The notes under the pieces were generated by a model. That model was not told the DNA's origin. It made no database searches and saw only the letters and a program-made list of their open reading frames with translations. A DNA stretch of 64,000 bases from Macrolepiota albuminosa (taxonomy: Eukaryota; Basidiomycota; Agaricomycetes; Agaricales; Agaricaceae): NCBI GenBank assembly GCA_027475525.1, contig JAMWFC010000116.1:743826-807825 (forward strand), in the 5' to 3' direction. Position numbers and translations under genes: made by a program. How positions within the stretch are numbered: the stretch's first letter is position 1; every line of letters starts with the position of its first letter. This document shows, piece after piece, positions 1-12,381 of this stretch.

Positions 1-270
1 AGCTAAGCCTTGAGAAGCAGCAGAGGTCTGAAGTGATTTTACCCAGGGATTGTCACTCATCCACTCAGCACGATTGAGCAAGTGCCAGAGGCGCAAGCTG
101 CTGATCCAAAGTTTGATAGATTGAGCGGAGCAAGTGGCGATGTGACTTGCAACGAAACCTGCAATGAGAACAGGGTCCGCAGACATGTGTAAATTTTCAG
201 GAACGTGTTGGGAATCACAGAATTGAGTGAATCAGAGGATGCCTGCACCATAGCATTGGCGAGTTTTTTC
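1..270 (-). pseudogene. Tyrosine recombinase N-terminal domain, partial
   Basis: In minus translation the segment contains YGAGILRFTQFC and, downstream, IKLWISSLRLWH. Both resemble the SAM-like core-binding domain of DIRS/Crypton tyrosine recombinases, which holds DNA around the crossover site. The catalytic Arg-His-Arg-Tyr domain would lie left of base 1. The upstream part (about 480-860) is low-complexity, rich in Pro, Ser and Tyr. Whether this copy was still open cannot be told from the fragment. Confidence 0.5.
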
Positions 271-1299
271 TTCAACCGAAGAGAGGAGACCCATGAATAT
301 TTTGATACGCACTGAGAGAGAGAGTTTTTGAGAAACTGTATTGTCTGTGAGGATGCCATGTGGAGTTCTCCAGAGAATGAGACGTTGGTCAGCTGGAACA
401 AGAGGTTGGAGATCTGATGGGAGATAAGAGTTGTTGTAGTTGGGTGCTCGTGGAGAGATATTGCATAACGAAGCAATGGCTAGGAATCGAGGATCGTCAG
501 AAGAGATGAGTGAATTGCATGGCAAGTATTGGGAGAGGTTTGAACAAGATGAGAGGGAAAAGTTTGGCTCTGGAGGAGCGTAGATATCGTGAGATACTCG
601 GTTGTTTGCCACATAAATGGTCGATGAGCTAGATGGCACACTCGTTGTGGACTTAGGTTTGTAAATATCTCAGGAATTGATTGGCTTTGTAGATCTTGGT
701 TTGTAAATATGAAAAGATTGAATTGCTGTAGTAGGATTCAAAGGAGAAGGCTGTTGAGGTGTGTACAAAGGGGAGATGGAAGGTGGTTGGATATTTTAGG
801 AAGGAATATAAATATCTTGTTTGGCAGGCATTTTTGTAGTATAAGGTCTGTAACAAGGTGTGTAAATGTTAAGAGAAGTTGAAACAGAGGAATGGTCGCA
901 GTCAGAGGAACATAGACATTGAAACACGTGGAGAAACAATGTTGTAGGTGCGCTCTTGCACCTGAGGGATGTTGTTAGTCATGGATAAAAGAGTTAGTAA
1001 TGTCGTTGGGCAAATTGAATGCCCGATTAAGATGAATCGAGTGTGGCGGAGCACACTCCCCATGCGAGAGCACGTCCGCTGGGTTCAAATGGGAAGGAAT
1101 GTAGCAGTAAGAGGGTACGACCATACATTTGTTGAGTACTGCGTAAGAACATCAGATGCAGAGGTTAAGGTAAAAGGAATGACTGCGGCCTTTTTGATGG
1201 GCACCAATTGCTCCTGAGTTATCAGAGTGAACGAGAACCCTCCTGGAGAAAGAGAATGTGAGAAAGAAAGAAAAGAAAAAGAAGGAGATGATTGCCTAT

Positions 1300-3560
1300 T
1301 TCAAAAGCCGAGTTGACGTAGGAAGTAGAATAAAATTTCGATTGCTACGGATTCGAGCCAACAAATATCCTGTCCAGGGTGTTTCCAGCCAGATCTGAGA
1401 TTCAAAGCGTAGTGAGAGTAGCCGAGCAATATGCCGATGCCCCACGATGTTGAGGCATCAACGTAAATGCCGAGACCTTCGAGAGGCTGGATTGGGAAAA
1501 GTTGGCAGAAGGCAGAAGTGTCTTGAAGACGGGCTTGTCACCATTTTAGGCAGTGTACAAAAGAATTTGTGAGGTGATGTTTGACAAATTTATTAGCATG
1601 GTAAGAAGACATAAAGTTCGAGAAGACGGGCAGACGAGAAGAGCCTTCGGGAAAAACAAAAGAGACGTGAATGAGAGTGCCATGCAAGACTTGAATATCC
1701 CTGAGTATGAAGCTGGCACGCTCAATCTCATGGGAATCCAGCATCAAAGAGATATGTAATAAGTACTTCAGACGTTTCTTGTCTGGCAAGGAGACACATT
1801 TGCAGAGTAAGTCCCAGGCAAAACCAATAAATATGAAGGAATCTGTAAATTCTGTGCCTGATTTTTCCGTATGCCAAGGGACATTAAGACAAGATATGAG
1901 ATCGAGGACAGAGTTTCTGTCGTGAGCATAAAAGAAATTGTTGTGCTGGAAAGGTCCAGATGTATTGGGAAATTGGAGGCAATTGATGTTGTCTTCAAAT
2001 TTGAATAACAATCTATTGTCTCCTAATTGAGCAGTCCAGATGTCAACCAGGGCATTGGCGATTTGACCAGCATTACTGCTGGCAGGTCTTGCACCGAATG
2101 GGTGATTGTGGTCAATGTAGAACTTGTTTTTGAAACTGACAACTAAGAAAGGTTTGTGGTCTGGTAAAACAGGACATGTCCTGTGGAAAGACTTGATGTC
2201 AAACCAGCATGCTTGGGTCCCAGAAGGTGACACCGCGATCTGTGAGAAATGATGTAAGCAAAGTGGATAAGAACAGTGGCAAGTGCCAGAAAGGACAGAT
2301 ACAAAGAAAGACTGGAAAGAGAAATAGAAAGCACTGCAAGGTGTAAGAAAGGACAGAGAGGGACTGAAAGAGATGTAGAAAGCACCGGAAGGTGCAAGAA
2401 AGGACAGACAAGGATATTTGGAGACTAGAAAATGGCGTACACCACAATAGTGCGGCAGAAAGGAAAGACATTGAAATGACATGAGAAATGCCAGATGGCA
2501 TTAAAGAAACGACAATATGACTGAATTGGCGCAATGAGAAAGAAATAGACAGCCAGAAAGGAAAGACATTAAAATGACATGAGAAATGCCAGATGGCATT
2601 AAAGAAACAACAATATGACTGAATTGGCGCAATGAGAAAGAAATAGACAGCCAAATGTAATGAAAGAAAAATTAGTAAAAACGATACTTACTTGCTCAGC
2701 AACTAGATGCGCGATATCAAAGCGCATTGGAAAATCTTCTTTATCAATGAAGCTGTTAATGGAGAAAACACCAGTAAGAGGATCATCCTTAGATAGATTT
2801 CTGCAAACGCGGTGTTTTGTAGGCAATCCGAAGCCTGGATGCTGAACAGCAACAATCAGAGGTGAGGAATATATGGGACCTCTCAAAATATGTTCGGCAT
2901 GAGGTAAAGAGAAGGGGCCAGACATACGGAGCGCTGCAACTTCATTGCTCAGATATTCCTGAATAATCTCTGGGAATTGAGCCACAGACGGATGGTTTGA
3001 AATAACAACAGAATTGGCAAGTAGAGGCAGAGTACCCAAAGGAAAGCCCTGCCGTAGATTTGAGATCAGATGAGGATAGAACTTGAATAAATCATGTTTC
3101 ATAAGAAGCCGTTCGAAAGCTCTGGAATTGTAAGGATGCGTTACACGCTTGAATAATTCAATGTCTTGAGGTGAAGATATGGAGATCAAAGGCCGTGAGT
3201 GCACATGGATTGTAAGATCTGGGTAGCAAAGCATTTTTGGGGGTGGATGTTGACGAGGTTCAGGCACAGATGCGGCTGTTGAGAATGCGCAAACATGCGC
3301 GGGAACACGTGAAAGCAGGGTGGTCCCCTCCACAGAGGGAGCATACGTGAATCGCCTCGTTACCATGTCAGTTGTCGCAAGGTCGGTTGAGGTTGTAAAC
3401 TCCGCAAATCCTTTGAGGTCATCCTCCTTGTGGGTTTTTGGCTGAAACAAGTTGATTCCCGATGAGCCTGGCATACAAAGGCTTCCTGTCTTTGAAGGAA
3501 GTGGTATTGGCCAGATGTTTGGTGAACTGGTGGGCCCTTCCACAAAGTAGGCATGCCGGC
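1300..3560 (-). pseudogene. DIRS-like reverse transcriptase / RNase H, broken
   Basis: The RT is recognisable from FDIKSFHRTCPV (motif A region), HPFGARPASSNAG (motif B region) and FKFEDNINCLQFP where the catalytic Asp pair should be. The second Asp reads Asn, so the active site is damaged. The reading frame is interrupted between about 2690 and 2230 by repeat-rich sequence. RNase H-like sequence (IYVDASTSWGIGILL) follows near 1480-1430 after a frame change. The polymerase would make cDNA from the element RNA. This copy is inactive. Confidence 0.6.
2290..2660. repeat. Tandem repeats inserted in the DIRS reverse transcriptase
   Basis: Two degenerate units of about 57 bp (around 2300-2405, sharing AAGAAAGGACAGA) lie beside two near-identical units with 98-bp spacing (first at 2461, second at 2559, beginning AGGAAAGACATT). 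The block separates two parts of the RT that should be contiguous, so it is an insertion or expansion inside the dead element. The 98-bp spacing differs from the 77-bp duplications elsewhere in the window, and its copies differ from each other, so it is probably real. Confidence 0.6.
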
Positions 3561-4834
3561 ATGGTGTCCTGAAAAAACGATGGATTATTTTTAGAGGCAG
3601 ACCTAGATGAAGCAGCGTCTGAGGCATAAGAAGAATGCGGTACCTTAGACTCATACATCCTTCTACAGTCCTCCAGGAGCACGTGATGAGATTGGAGAAT
3701 CACATCCACATGGGATGCATACTTGGACCAGTCGAAAATGACATTGGCCATGAGTATATCCATTTGAGCCTCTCGCTCAAACTTGTACCAGAGGGGGTAA
3801 GTATCCTCAAAGTTCTCAATCTGTTGAAAGAAATTTACATGTTTATTGTATTTGATCACGTGATTCATTGAAGATGATGTTGGATCCTCAGCAGGATCCG
3901 ACTGCGAAGGCTTTTTGCTGAGCAGATTAAGTGCCTCTCGAAGATTCTTAGATGCCTCAATAAATTACATGGGAGTGAGGCAGGTATGCGTGTCATCATT
4001 GCCCCAGGCCTGAATCATCTTGGCAATGTCAAGGAGGAGAACCTTATCCGTAGATCTGTCATCCGAGTTGAAGGAACACACAACCTTTGTGTGAATGGTC
4101 TGTGGGGAATTATTGACTAAATCTATGTGGTGATTAGTAAAGAAATGAAGAGGCGGAGGGAAGCGATTTTTGATATTGAGTAAGTAGACTGTTGGAATGA
4201 CAACCTCACGAGACTTTCCCAGAGAACGCTTGACTGGGTTGGCCATTCCCATACTGCCCAACAGATTTGCCTGAATAGTACCGTCAGCCTCCTTGTCCTT
4301 CTCCTTAGAGGCCTGTCGTTCGACCTCAGCTTGCTTCTTGCTCTGAATTCGAGTAGACAAGATGTCCCGGAGGAGTGATGGAGGTAAAGGAGACAGGAGG
4401 GCACAGAGGGCTTCGCTATCCACAAGATCTTGAATCTTTTGTTTAGTATAGAGGTAAATGGGCCTAAGAGGTGGACTGATATCCAGGTCCTGAGGCCAGG
4501 GAACTGGAGTGTTTTTGACGTTGACGGTCTGAAGAACGCTTGCATCGTTGAACTCCTCTGCAACAGCATTCTGGCGAACTCTGACAGCCAGCAACAGCTC
4601 AAAGCGGCTGATCCCATCAGGTTGGAGAACCTTCCCATCAAAATCAAAATCTTCTGGTATTGGGCCTGGTATTCCTGCATTAGGCAATAATGCAGTCTCG
4701 AGGGAAGAATCAACAACTGCATCACTTGCAGTGTTCAAAGACATGACTTGAGAAGGAGAGTTGCGATCATTCGAGTCCGGGCCTGAAGAAGGCGGGGACC
4801 TAGCCCGAGGACAGACAGGGTTAGAATCAGACAT
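3419..4834 (-). pseudogene. Gag-like protein of the DIRS element with one in-frame stop
   Basis: The frame starts at the ATG at 4834 and runs to a TAA at 3965-3967, then continues in the same frame to 3419, so a single nonsense codon splits one former protein of about 470 residues. The N-terminal part is acidic and proline-rich with a Lys/Glu-rich helix (around 4330-4270). The C-terminal part carries a CLLCGRAHQFTKH stretch that resembles a zinc knuckle but lacks the final Cys in this frame. Downstream the homology shifts frame near 3550. It would package the element RNA; here it is not translatable as one unit. Confidence 0.55.
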
Positions 4835-5093
4835 AAAGTAACGATAATATTACAAGCTGAGGTAATGACAAGTAGTGTAAAGCAAAAATGAAAGAAGTGA
4901 AAGTGAAACAGACAGGTTTCACGTTGAACAGAATAGTAGGAGTATCCAAAAAAGGAAAGAGCATGGTCCACACAGGCCACCCGTCTTATCTCATGCTGGG
5001 CTAGCGGACAAGCCCGTAGCACAGCTTCTAACAACTCACAACCCATGTGACATTTATGTGACCAGGTCACATGACTTGTCAGTTCAATTTTTG

Positions 5094-5240
5094 GACTCCT
5101 AGGCTCTGGGAAATCTTAGACTTGTTTTCTTTGGATCCCCCTTTGCCAGGTGAGTAGACTTAGATTGTACTAGTATTCTGTTGTTAAATACATTTTTGGA
5201 TCTCTTTTCCAGCTGTGTGACTGAGCCAAGGTCACTCTTA
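5094..5240 (+). repeat. Worn LTR fragment of gypsy family B
   Basis: The segment matches the 3' part of the LTR at 50093-50591: TAGACTTGTT, CTTTGGATC, TGCCAGGTGAGTAG, then TTTTGGATCTC, CCAGCTGTGTGACTGAGCC. It has many substitutions, so this is an old insertion remnant. Confidence 0.65.
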
Positions 5241-7528
5241 TGGATATTTGAAATTGTCTTCTGATTCAGAAAAGACAGTGATGCAGAAGTATGAAGGGAT
5301 CTCAAAAGATCCAGAACTGGTAACAAATATAATGGTGAGTTAGAAGTGACAGAATGAGGACAAGACAATTCTGAAATGCATGAGGCTGGAATAATATAAA
5401 GACAGCATAGTAATACATCTGCCTCACTTGAAGCAGACAACAAAAGTCTAGATACAAGTCCCAATATACTCAAATGCACTGAATAAGCAATAGTCAAAAA
5501 CTATAGATATGGGCAGGCTTACCTAGAAAAACCCACCTCCAAACTTGTAGAGACCAGTTGACACAGCTAGCACAGCGGTATATGTGCAGTTGCGAGGCAG
5601 CAATTAGAGATAGATGGGTTGGGAATAGTTGATGTGGTGGCAGTGCCTAGAAGGGTTGAGGTCTCAGAGACAGCTCTAAAATCAAAACCCAATCAGGACT
5701 TGATGTCATGCATCAAACTGTTGCTAACCTCCAACCCATCTACAAATCTTACTAATACTCAATGATGGCAACTCAAAACTACCCACTGCACCTCCAAAAT
5801 GACCAAGTAGTTGCCAAGAAGGAAGAGAAAGACTAGAGAAGAGTCAGAGAGGTGAAAAGGAGGAAGAAAATAAGATTAGCCAATGAAATCAGTGGAAAAA
5901 GGATTAGCCACTATGCCAGGCATTGGAAATGCAACCTCTGGTGGGATGCTGTGCCAAGTAACTGAGCACAAAAACACAATAACCAAACTCTTTACCATGC
6001 AAATATGTGCTAGTCCATGCATAGGAGGAATGAGTATAAAAGGAGTAGAGTTTTGGGGTAGCCAGGCAAGTAATCACCTTGCCATGGCTCAGGGTCTCCA
6101 GGTAGCAGACTACTTAGGTCAAAGCAACTTGGTACCTAATTTTGAGTGTGAACTTTAAGTTTTCATTCAAATAAAACAGTTAGAAATTATACACTACTAT
6201 TACAAAGTGCACACAAGTGTAACTCTTGCCCCACATACTCTGTGAAATTGAGATGTAATAAAAAGTTCAGGTCAAATTTCAGTTCGGACTACTTTTACAT
6301 AAAGTAAACTACCTCATTTTGCATCAATGAGAAACAAGAGCAGGAGCAAGAATGGGAACAAAAATAAGAATGAGGCTAAGAGTAGTACTGATAGACAGAG
6401 TTTAAAGGATAAGAGCAGTAAAGTGGAAGAGTAATAGAAGAAATAATGAATGGAAGAAATAAGGAGTTTCTGACACAATCAATCCAGTGAGTGTACTTGA
6501 CCTCCTTTGAGTCTCTGATTTCCTGATCTTGCATCTGATCAGAACCTTTTGATAAGGTAATGACATCGATTTCAAAGCTGGTTGCTTTTGATTTATGTCC
6601 TTTTGTGCATGCTCATGCAGCTGCAGCTTTTAGTTGTCTGGCTTGCCGAATCGTGGAGAAAAGGTATTTTTTTTTCCCCATTTATTCCAATTTTAGTAAG
6701 TCACCACAATAAATAAACCTGTTGCTATGCCCCTGCCAAGCCCGCCCCTCCAAAGTAAAGTCATATTTCTCATCAGCCAATTCCGCCGCTGTCCAAAAGT
6801 ATCAGTGACTAAGTGTCCCTCACTATACACTGTAGATATGATATAATGAGATTTACTCTGTCCTGTATAAACTACATATAGATATGTCTTGCGCATATTA
6901 TCAATCTTGCCACGCAGGCAGTAATATCTACATACAGCCCTGCTAAACATTGTAATCCTGCGATACCTGAGGAACATGAGCTTACCAGAACACAGTTATT
7001 CGTGTATTATCGTTGTACGCGTATTGAAAATACTGGAAGCGCCCCAACTAGTGATACCCCGTTACGACATGCACCTTCCCATGCCTAAAGAAGGAAAACT
7101 CTTATACACGGTTAACAAGGACCGCCGGACAATATCTCCATTTACCATTGACCTTGCTCGATAAAGCCCCACCTCAAGATAATAGATGATCCTACATGCA
7201 TCAGTGCCAAATAAAGTTTGAATTGAGCTCACAAATTCAAGACTAGGTAGCGATCGACTGACGCAGACGAGGAAACCGATCTTGTATGACTTTGAAGTCT
7301 CCCATAACTGCCAAGTAAAAGAAACAAAACAAACAATATCGTTACGTTGTTGTGATCATCCTCTACCATTGAAAAAAAAAAGAAAAACCAAAACCAAAAA
7401 TTTAAATGACATTCAAGTACAATATCAAGTAATAAAAATGAGGTCAAATGACCGACAGCAGATTATGATTACCAGAGTATACGAAAGCGCGAAGTTTGTA
7501 GAGAAAGGTTTCCTGCGAAATCCCTGAA
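5241..7528. other. Stretch without a supportable gene; one more LTR remnant
   Basis: Only short open frames without recognisable motifs occur (for example 5883-6158 plus and 6693-6977 minus); I do not call them genes. At about 6370-6474 a reverse-oriented remnant of LTR family B is visible (AGTAGTACTGATAGACAGAG, then AGAAATAAGGAG and TCTGACA). The rest shows no structure I can name. Confidence 0.4.
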
Positions 7529-9003
7529 TTATAATGGACAAGCCCCAGATCCAAAAGACACGTTCCCTACGTAGGGGCCTACCTAGCCAAAAAAAAAGAC
7601 GCGCATGATTACCATCTGCTAACATCATGAAGAAACAAGCCAGCGTACCGAGGTGATTCGAAACGCCTCCATCAACAATATCAACAACAAATGAATTGTC
7701 ATCGGAACAATACTAAGCATCAGCCCAATCAGTTAACAAAAAGATCGATCACCACAACCGGACAGCGGGGTACATTACCTGGTTCTCCTGTCCAGGACAC
7801 GCAACGACATCCGTGGCGTTCCCATTACTATCGACGGCACGGATGTGTACCTCGCCGCTGGGGTGTTGGTAGCCAAGAGCGCGAGGTGGAACCACCGGGA
7901 CTGGATCGTTCTGGTTAGTCATGTGCACTAGTGTGTTTCCAAGCTACAACAGGAAGAAAAAAACAGATCCAGCATGATTGTCAGAGTTTGAAGAGAGAGA
8001 AATAGCACAGCACAGACTGTGGTATCGAGAAAGTCAGCCCAGGCTGCGTCGCCACCTCTTGGAAGTCCAAAGACCGTTGTTGTCATCTGGACAGAGGGAT
8101 CGAGGTCCTGGCGTAACATGGCAGCGTCCATCACTGCTATTGCCGCACCTGAATAGATAGCGATAAATCGAGAAAAAAAAGATAAGAATACTAACTAACC
8201 TTGCGAATGTCCTGTTACCAAGACCTTGCTGACATTCTTGCTCGTCAATCCAGCTTGAACACCCGCCAGTATACCGTCCGCAGTCCGCTCAAAGGTCTTT
8301 TGGAAGCCGTCGTGTACCTGAACGCTTCCTAAGACGAGTTAGCTTAGCAATTACAATGTGATAACACGCATGTCAATTCACCATTTGCATTCGGGAAACG
8401 AGACGAATTGAGTGAAACAAGGGGGAACTCTACGTCATTCAACACAGATAGACTGGGACAGCCCACTATTATTCAAAACAAGATTAAATCTCACTGTCGA
8501 CTCACAGTTCATGTGGATCGGTTCCTTGATGCGCCACGACGATAGATTGCGTGGAGGGATCATGAGCAATGAAGTCTAACAGACGCATCAGTCCCTGCTT
8601 AACGTACAATAAAAACAGGCACTCACACTGCGGAATAAGACCATTATCTAGTGAAACAAAGACACAAAACACCAAAATCAATACATCTCATCAAGGACGA
8701 TTTTTAGAAGAAAAGCGCACCTCCTCCAGCTTGGAGAACCTCAATGTCGGCTCCCAGGTCATTGCACGGGGAACCACACTGCCAACTAGTCACCGCACCT
8801 GTCGAGCAGTATGCGACGCGGCTGAACTGTGCGGGGCGCAAGAACTCGGTGTTGGCAGTGTCCTGCGGGATCGCGATGGGCGCGTCAGTGGATGAAGGCG
8901 CGTCGCGGTTCGCGAGTATATTGCTGGGAGAGATGGACGTGGGTGCGGCCAGGCCTGCCTGAAGGAATGGGAGGATCAGAATGAGGGTAGGTGTGGCGAG
9001 CAT
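7529..9003 (-). CDS. Secreted class 3 lipase / feruloyl-esterase-like hydrolase
   Basis: Nine exons give a 327-residue protein with all phases consistent: 9003-8721, 8647-8627, 8575-8506, 8452-8382, 8328-8200, 8148-8018, 7943-7779, 7712-7649, 7578-7529. The start is the first ATG of a signal peptide (MLATPTLILILPFLQAGLAA). The nucleophile elbow is GHSQG, with Ser about 190. The acid is Asp about 248 in NQNDPVP, and the His is about 310 in SNHLGPY, matching the Ser-Asp-His triad of fungal class 3 lipases. Length is normal for the family. It should act outside the cell on lipid or aromatic esters; the substrate cannot be read from the sequence. It ends ACPL followed by TAA. Confidence 0.9.
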
Positions 9004-9995
9004 AGCGCAATGCTTGGTAATGGATAAGAGAAGGAACGCTGAGGGTGCTCAGTGACGTGAAGGAAAGAGTGAGTCAATTCAATCGACTCGGAGTAGGGAG
9101 GGTAGGATGCCCCCAATTGCACTGTGCGCCATATATCATATAGTTTAGTAGATGCAGTGCATCAAAACAAGGGCATATGCATCAGTCTGGGTTGGCAAAA
9201 CACATACAGCAGTCGATGGCAACGAAACTCCACTTGCAGCAAGGCCGTCGTTACACACACCATAGGATCAAAGATGGACATTGTCAGACTATTAATGATA
9301 CTATGATACGCTCGGGCAAGCGCTTATCGCGTCGACTGGGGAACAAAGAGGATGTTGCCCACCTCGTTGCATTGGTTACCGCCGCAATGCTCACCTGGCG
9401 CTGCTCAAGCAGTAACCAAACCCACATTAACCGATCAGAGCAAGACCGCACGCATCCATCTCTATCCCAGACAACAGATACAATGATAGTCACTGCCAAA
9501 GAGCCCCCTCCCTTGACACACCCCAGGAACAGCAAAGCAGTCGTCGACTCAACAAAGAATCAAAAATACATGAATCAGTGTCAAAAATGATGCCATCATC
9601 GCTCGTCCACGGTTTCCGGCGCTCCACTGGGGAACCCACAGACCGTCGTCACCTAGCACCAAAGTCACCCAAGTCGTTACATGTGCACTCGCTCAAGCGC
9701 CATGTGGAGGAAGAATTGAGCATTGGCAATGAAACGATCTGGGTCTGGATGGGGTTGCAGTTGCATCAGAGTTTGTGAAGTTGTCAAGAGAGACAGGCGT
9801 GCAGCTGACGTCGTCTGGATATTAGATTGGACTCTAAAAGGGTATGGAAGGTTTCCCCAAGCGGCCCTTGGGTCTCCGTACGAAAGGTTGGTCCGAGAAA
9901 AAGACATATAGATCGACAGCTCTGGAGTCTAACCATTTAGACAGAGGAGAGAAGTTAGTTGCATTCATCAGATGGACGGGCAAAAGGTATTCATG
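9004..9995. other. Intergenic region upstream of the lipase
   Basis: No gene with recognisable motifs is seen on either strand; the open frames here are short and featureless. An AT-rich ATATATCATATA stretch at about 9131-9142 lies some 130 bases upstream of the lipase ATG and could be its TATA region. The remainder, up to the tRNA, shows nothing else. Confidence 0.35.
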
Positions 9996-10069
9996 TGGCC
10001 AACGTGGGGATCGAACCCAAGACCTTCGCGTTATTAGCACGACGCTCTAACCAACTGAGCTAGTCGGCC
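9996..10069 (-). tRNA. tRNA-Ile (anticodon AAT)
   Basis: The reverse complement folds as a complete tRNA without intron. The acceptor stem is GGCCGAC/GTTGGCC (one G-T pair), the D arm contains TAGCTCAGTTGGTTAGAGC (A box), the anticodon loop is CTAATAA with anticodon AAT, and the T arm GGGTTCGATCC holds the B box. The discriminator base is A. AAT (read as IAU) is the usual eukaryotic isoleucine anticodon. Confidence 0.95.
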
Positions 10070-10391
10070 TGACAAACGGTAAGGGAAATGACAGAACAGG
10101 ATATCGCGGTCGATCCTAAAGATGATAGATCCCGGGCTTACGTATGAGTCAAGCTTACCCACACCTGATTGCACTTATTTCGCCGTTCGGCAGGTAGCTC
10201 CGAAACCTCTCGTGCCGATCTCAATCTATATTCAGGGGTTCAGGGAGAATTCCCTCTGTAGACTACTACAAGGCATACTGAGCATCTTCATACATTCGTA
10301 AAAACCAGGCATTTCAACCCTCAAAAAAAGAGATATACATACGTAAAATAGATATATATCTAACAAACCAACCAAAGCACGGTGTACGGTA

Positions 10392-12272
10392 TCAAAAGAA
10401 AAACTCATGCGTATGACCACCGCGTGACCGACCGCCACCAAACCCAGGACCGAATCCACCAGCACCAAACTGCGTAAAAATATGTGCCAAATCCGCCTGA
10501 GTCATATTACCCATTCCGCCCATCCCTTCGCTGCTCATACCGTCCTCGTCCTCGCCCGCGTCGTACCGCTCGCGTCGTCTTGGGTCAGAAAGGACAGCAT
10601 ATGCCTCTGCTACTAGTTTAAATTTCTCTTCATCGCCTCCCTGTGGTAAAGTCACACATGAGCATCGCACGCGCCACGAAGAAACAGAACACAGTCAGAC
10701 CTTGTCAGGATGATGCTTCAAACTCTCCCTCCTATACGCCTTCTTAACCTCCGCCTCACCCGCGTCCCTCGCAACACCCAAAATCTTGTAATAATCCTTC
10801 GTCTTACTCCTCTTCAACGCCACCTCGGCCTTTTTCAGCTCACCGCGGAGCGCGCGCACGTCCGCGTCGGACCCCTCGCCAGCGGCACTCTCGATGGCGG
10901 ATTTGAAATCCGCGACGGAGGATTCGAAGTTCTCGAGATGGAGGTGTATTCGTGCGCGTGTGCGGAGGGCTTTGAAGGAGTGTGGTGAGAGTGCGAGCGA
11001 CGCATCGGTGTCGATTAGCGCTTCTTTGTGTTGCTCGAGCTAAGAGAGTGTATGAGTAAGGCCAGGCACGTTGGGTTGGTTGGTTGCGGGCGGACTTGCC
11101 TTTAAGAGTGTGGTTGCGCGGTTGGAGAGGAGCGTAGCGCGTATTTGACCTCCTTTTCCTTCTTCTTCGGCTTCACCAATACACTAGGGGCGTGGTTAGA
11201 AGGGAGCGTGAGGGTTAGTAGATAAGAAGAACACACACATCTAGCGCCTCGCTGTATTTGGTGATAGCGTCTTGGTATTTGCCGCTTTTGAAGAGGACGT
11301 TGCCTTCCTCTTTTAGTCGTTCGACGTCCTTGATACGTATTCGTAATCTCCGGGCGGCTTCGTGGGCCGGGTCAAGGCGTAGTGCAGATGTGACATGTTG
11401 AGTCGCCTGGGGCAATTTTCCACTCAAGAACAGAACAAGGCCCCTAATAGCAAGGGTATCAGGCGAGTTGGGACTCAACCGGAGTGCGTCGCTGGGGTGG
11501 GAGTTGGCCCTTTAATATTTCTTGTACAAAGGAAGGAAGACATACTTTGCAGCGACACCTGCAGCCTCCCAGTTCGCCTTTGCAAGCTCGAGCTCTACAC
11601 GCCATATCCGCCAGTCAGTAGGTACCTCTGAGCCCTCGCCCTCGATGGCCTGCAGACACTTGTCGAGGGCAAGCCGTGCGAGACTCCAGTTTTTCTTCTT
11701 CCGTGCGGCGTCGAGGTTGCGGAGGTGACCTTCGAGGACGTGGACCTTTTCGCGGAGCTGGATGGCATTGGCGTTCTGGGGTTCAAGTGTCAACACTGTG
11801 CGGATGGTGGAGAGGGCTGTGGCGGTGGAACCGAGGGCAAGTTGGCAGCGGGCGAGACGGAGGAGGGTCTTGGATGAAGGTGTGGCGGATTGGAGTGTGG
11901 CGGCTTGCTGACAGTCGCTGAGAGCAAGACGGAATTTCTTGAGGGCCATGTATGACGCTGCGCGGTTTGTGAGATAGGCTGGTTCTGCCGCGTTGGTTTC
12001 TGCGGGCCGGTGAGTATATATGATGGCAATGTCGACCATGAAGCCTCACCGACAGCTTTGGTATACAAGTCTATGGCTTCTCCGTATTTTCCAGCCTTGA
12101 AAGCGACATTTCCCTGTTCTTTGAGAATCTCAGCAGCAGCAATGGGATCTGGTGCATGCTCGCAAGCTGGCGGCGGAGAACTTGATCGCGCACGGACTGT
12201 CTCGTCGCCGACTGCGCCACTGCGCTCGGTGTTTGCCGGTTTCTTGCTAGCTTTGTTCTTCTTGTTGCCCAT
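10392..12272 (-). CDS. TPR and J-domain co-chaperone (DNAJC7/TPR2-like)
   Basis: Six exons, all phases consistent, give 533 residues: 12272-12050, 11999-11546, 11491-11239, 11183-11100, 11039-10701, 10640-10392. After a basic start ([11 protein letters not shown]) and a short linker come TPR units, first [22 protein letters not shown] and then further helical repeats to about residue 340. A J domain follows (YYKILGV) with the HPD motif at about 448-450 that stimulates Hsp70 ATPase, then a Gly/Phe-rich tail ending HTHEFFF. TPRs bind EEVD tails of Hsp70/Hsp90, so the protein probably passes clients between them in the cytosol. The intron at 11040-11099 appears to use a GC donor (AAAG/GCAAGT). 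It shares a 109-bp divergent promoter region with the F-box gene. Confidence 0.93.
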
Positions 12273-12381
12273 TGCAGCGGGTATATTGGTCGGACGAGAT
12301 GATAATTTTGAGCGCTGCTGATGTAAGCTCATCATTAGGGCGGAATTTAATTTCTATTTTCTATTTTCTACCCAGCCCCCG
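12273..12381. promoter_or_regulatory. Divergent promoter region between co-chaperone and F-box genes
   Basis: Only 109 bases separate the two opposed ATGs (12272 minus, 12382 plus), so both genes must start transcription within or near it. The right half is pyrimidine-rich on the plus strand (TTTCTATTTTCTATTTTCTA, 12350-12369), a common promoter feature in basidiomycetes. No clear TATA box is seen. Confidence 0.5.

Larger units (their letters stand above)
1..4834 (-). mobile_element. DIRS-like tyrosine-recombinase retroelement, degenerate, 3' end cut by window edge
   Basis: Reading right to left, the pieces follow the order of a DIRS-type element: a gag-like protein (4834-3419), a zinc-knuckle-like cysteine stretch near 3550, a pre-RT region (about 3540-2690), a reverse transcriptase (about 2230-1540), an RNase H-like segment with GIYVDAS near 1470, and the N-terminal helical domain of a tyrosine recombinase (about 270-1) that runs off the window. 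The frame is broken by nonsense codons, frameshifts and an insert of tandem repeats, so the copy is dead. No LTRs are seen, as expected for DIRS. The family assignment rests on domain order and recalled similarity to agaricomycete DIRS proteins; the catalytic part of the recombinase is outside the window. Confidence 0.7.

Noticed and set aside
969..1217. Plus-strand open frame of 82 residues in the DIRS region
   Set aside because: It lies opposite the RNase H / recombinase part of the DIRS element and has no motif or codon signal of its own.
5883..6158. Plus-strand open frame of 91 residues
   Set aside because: It has no recognisable domain, no supporting splice structure and no signal sequence, and lies in a repeat-remnant region; treated as chance.
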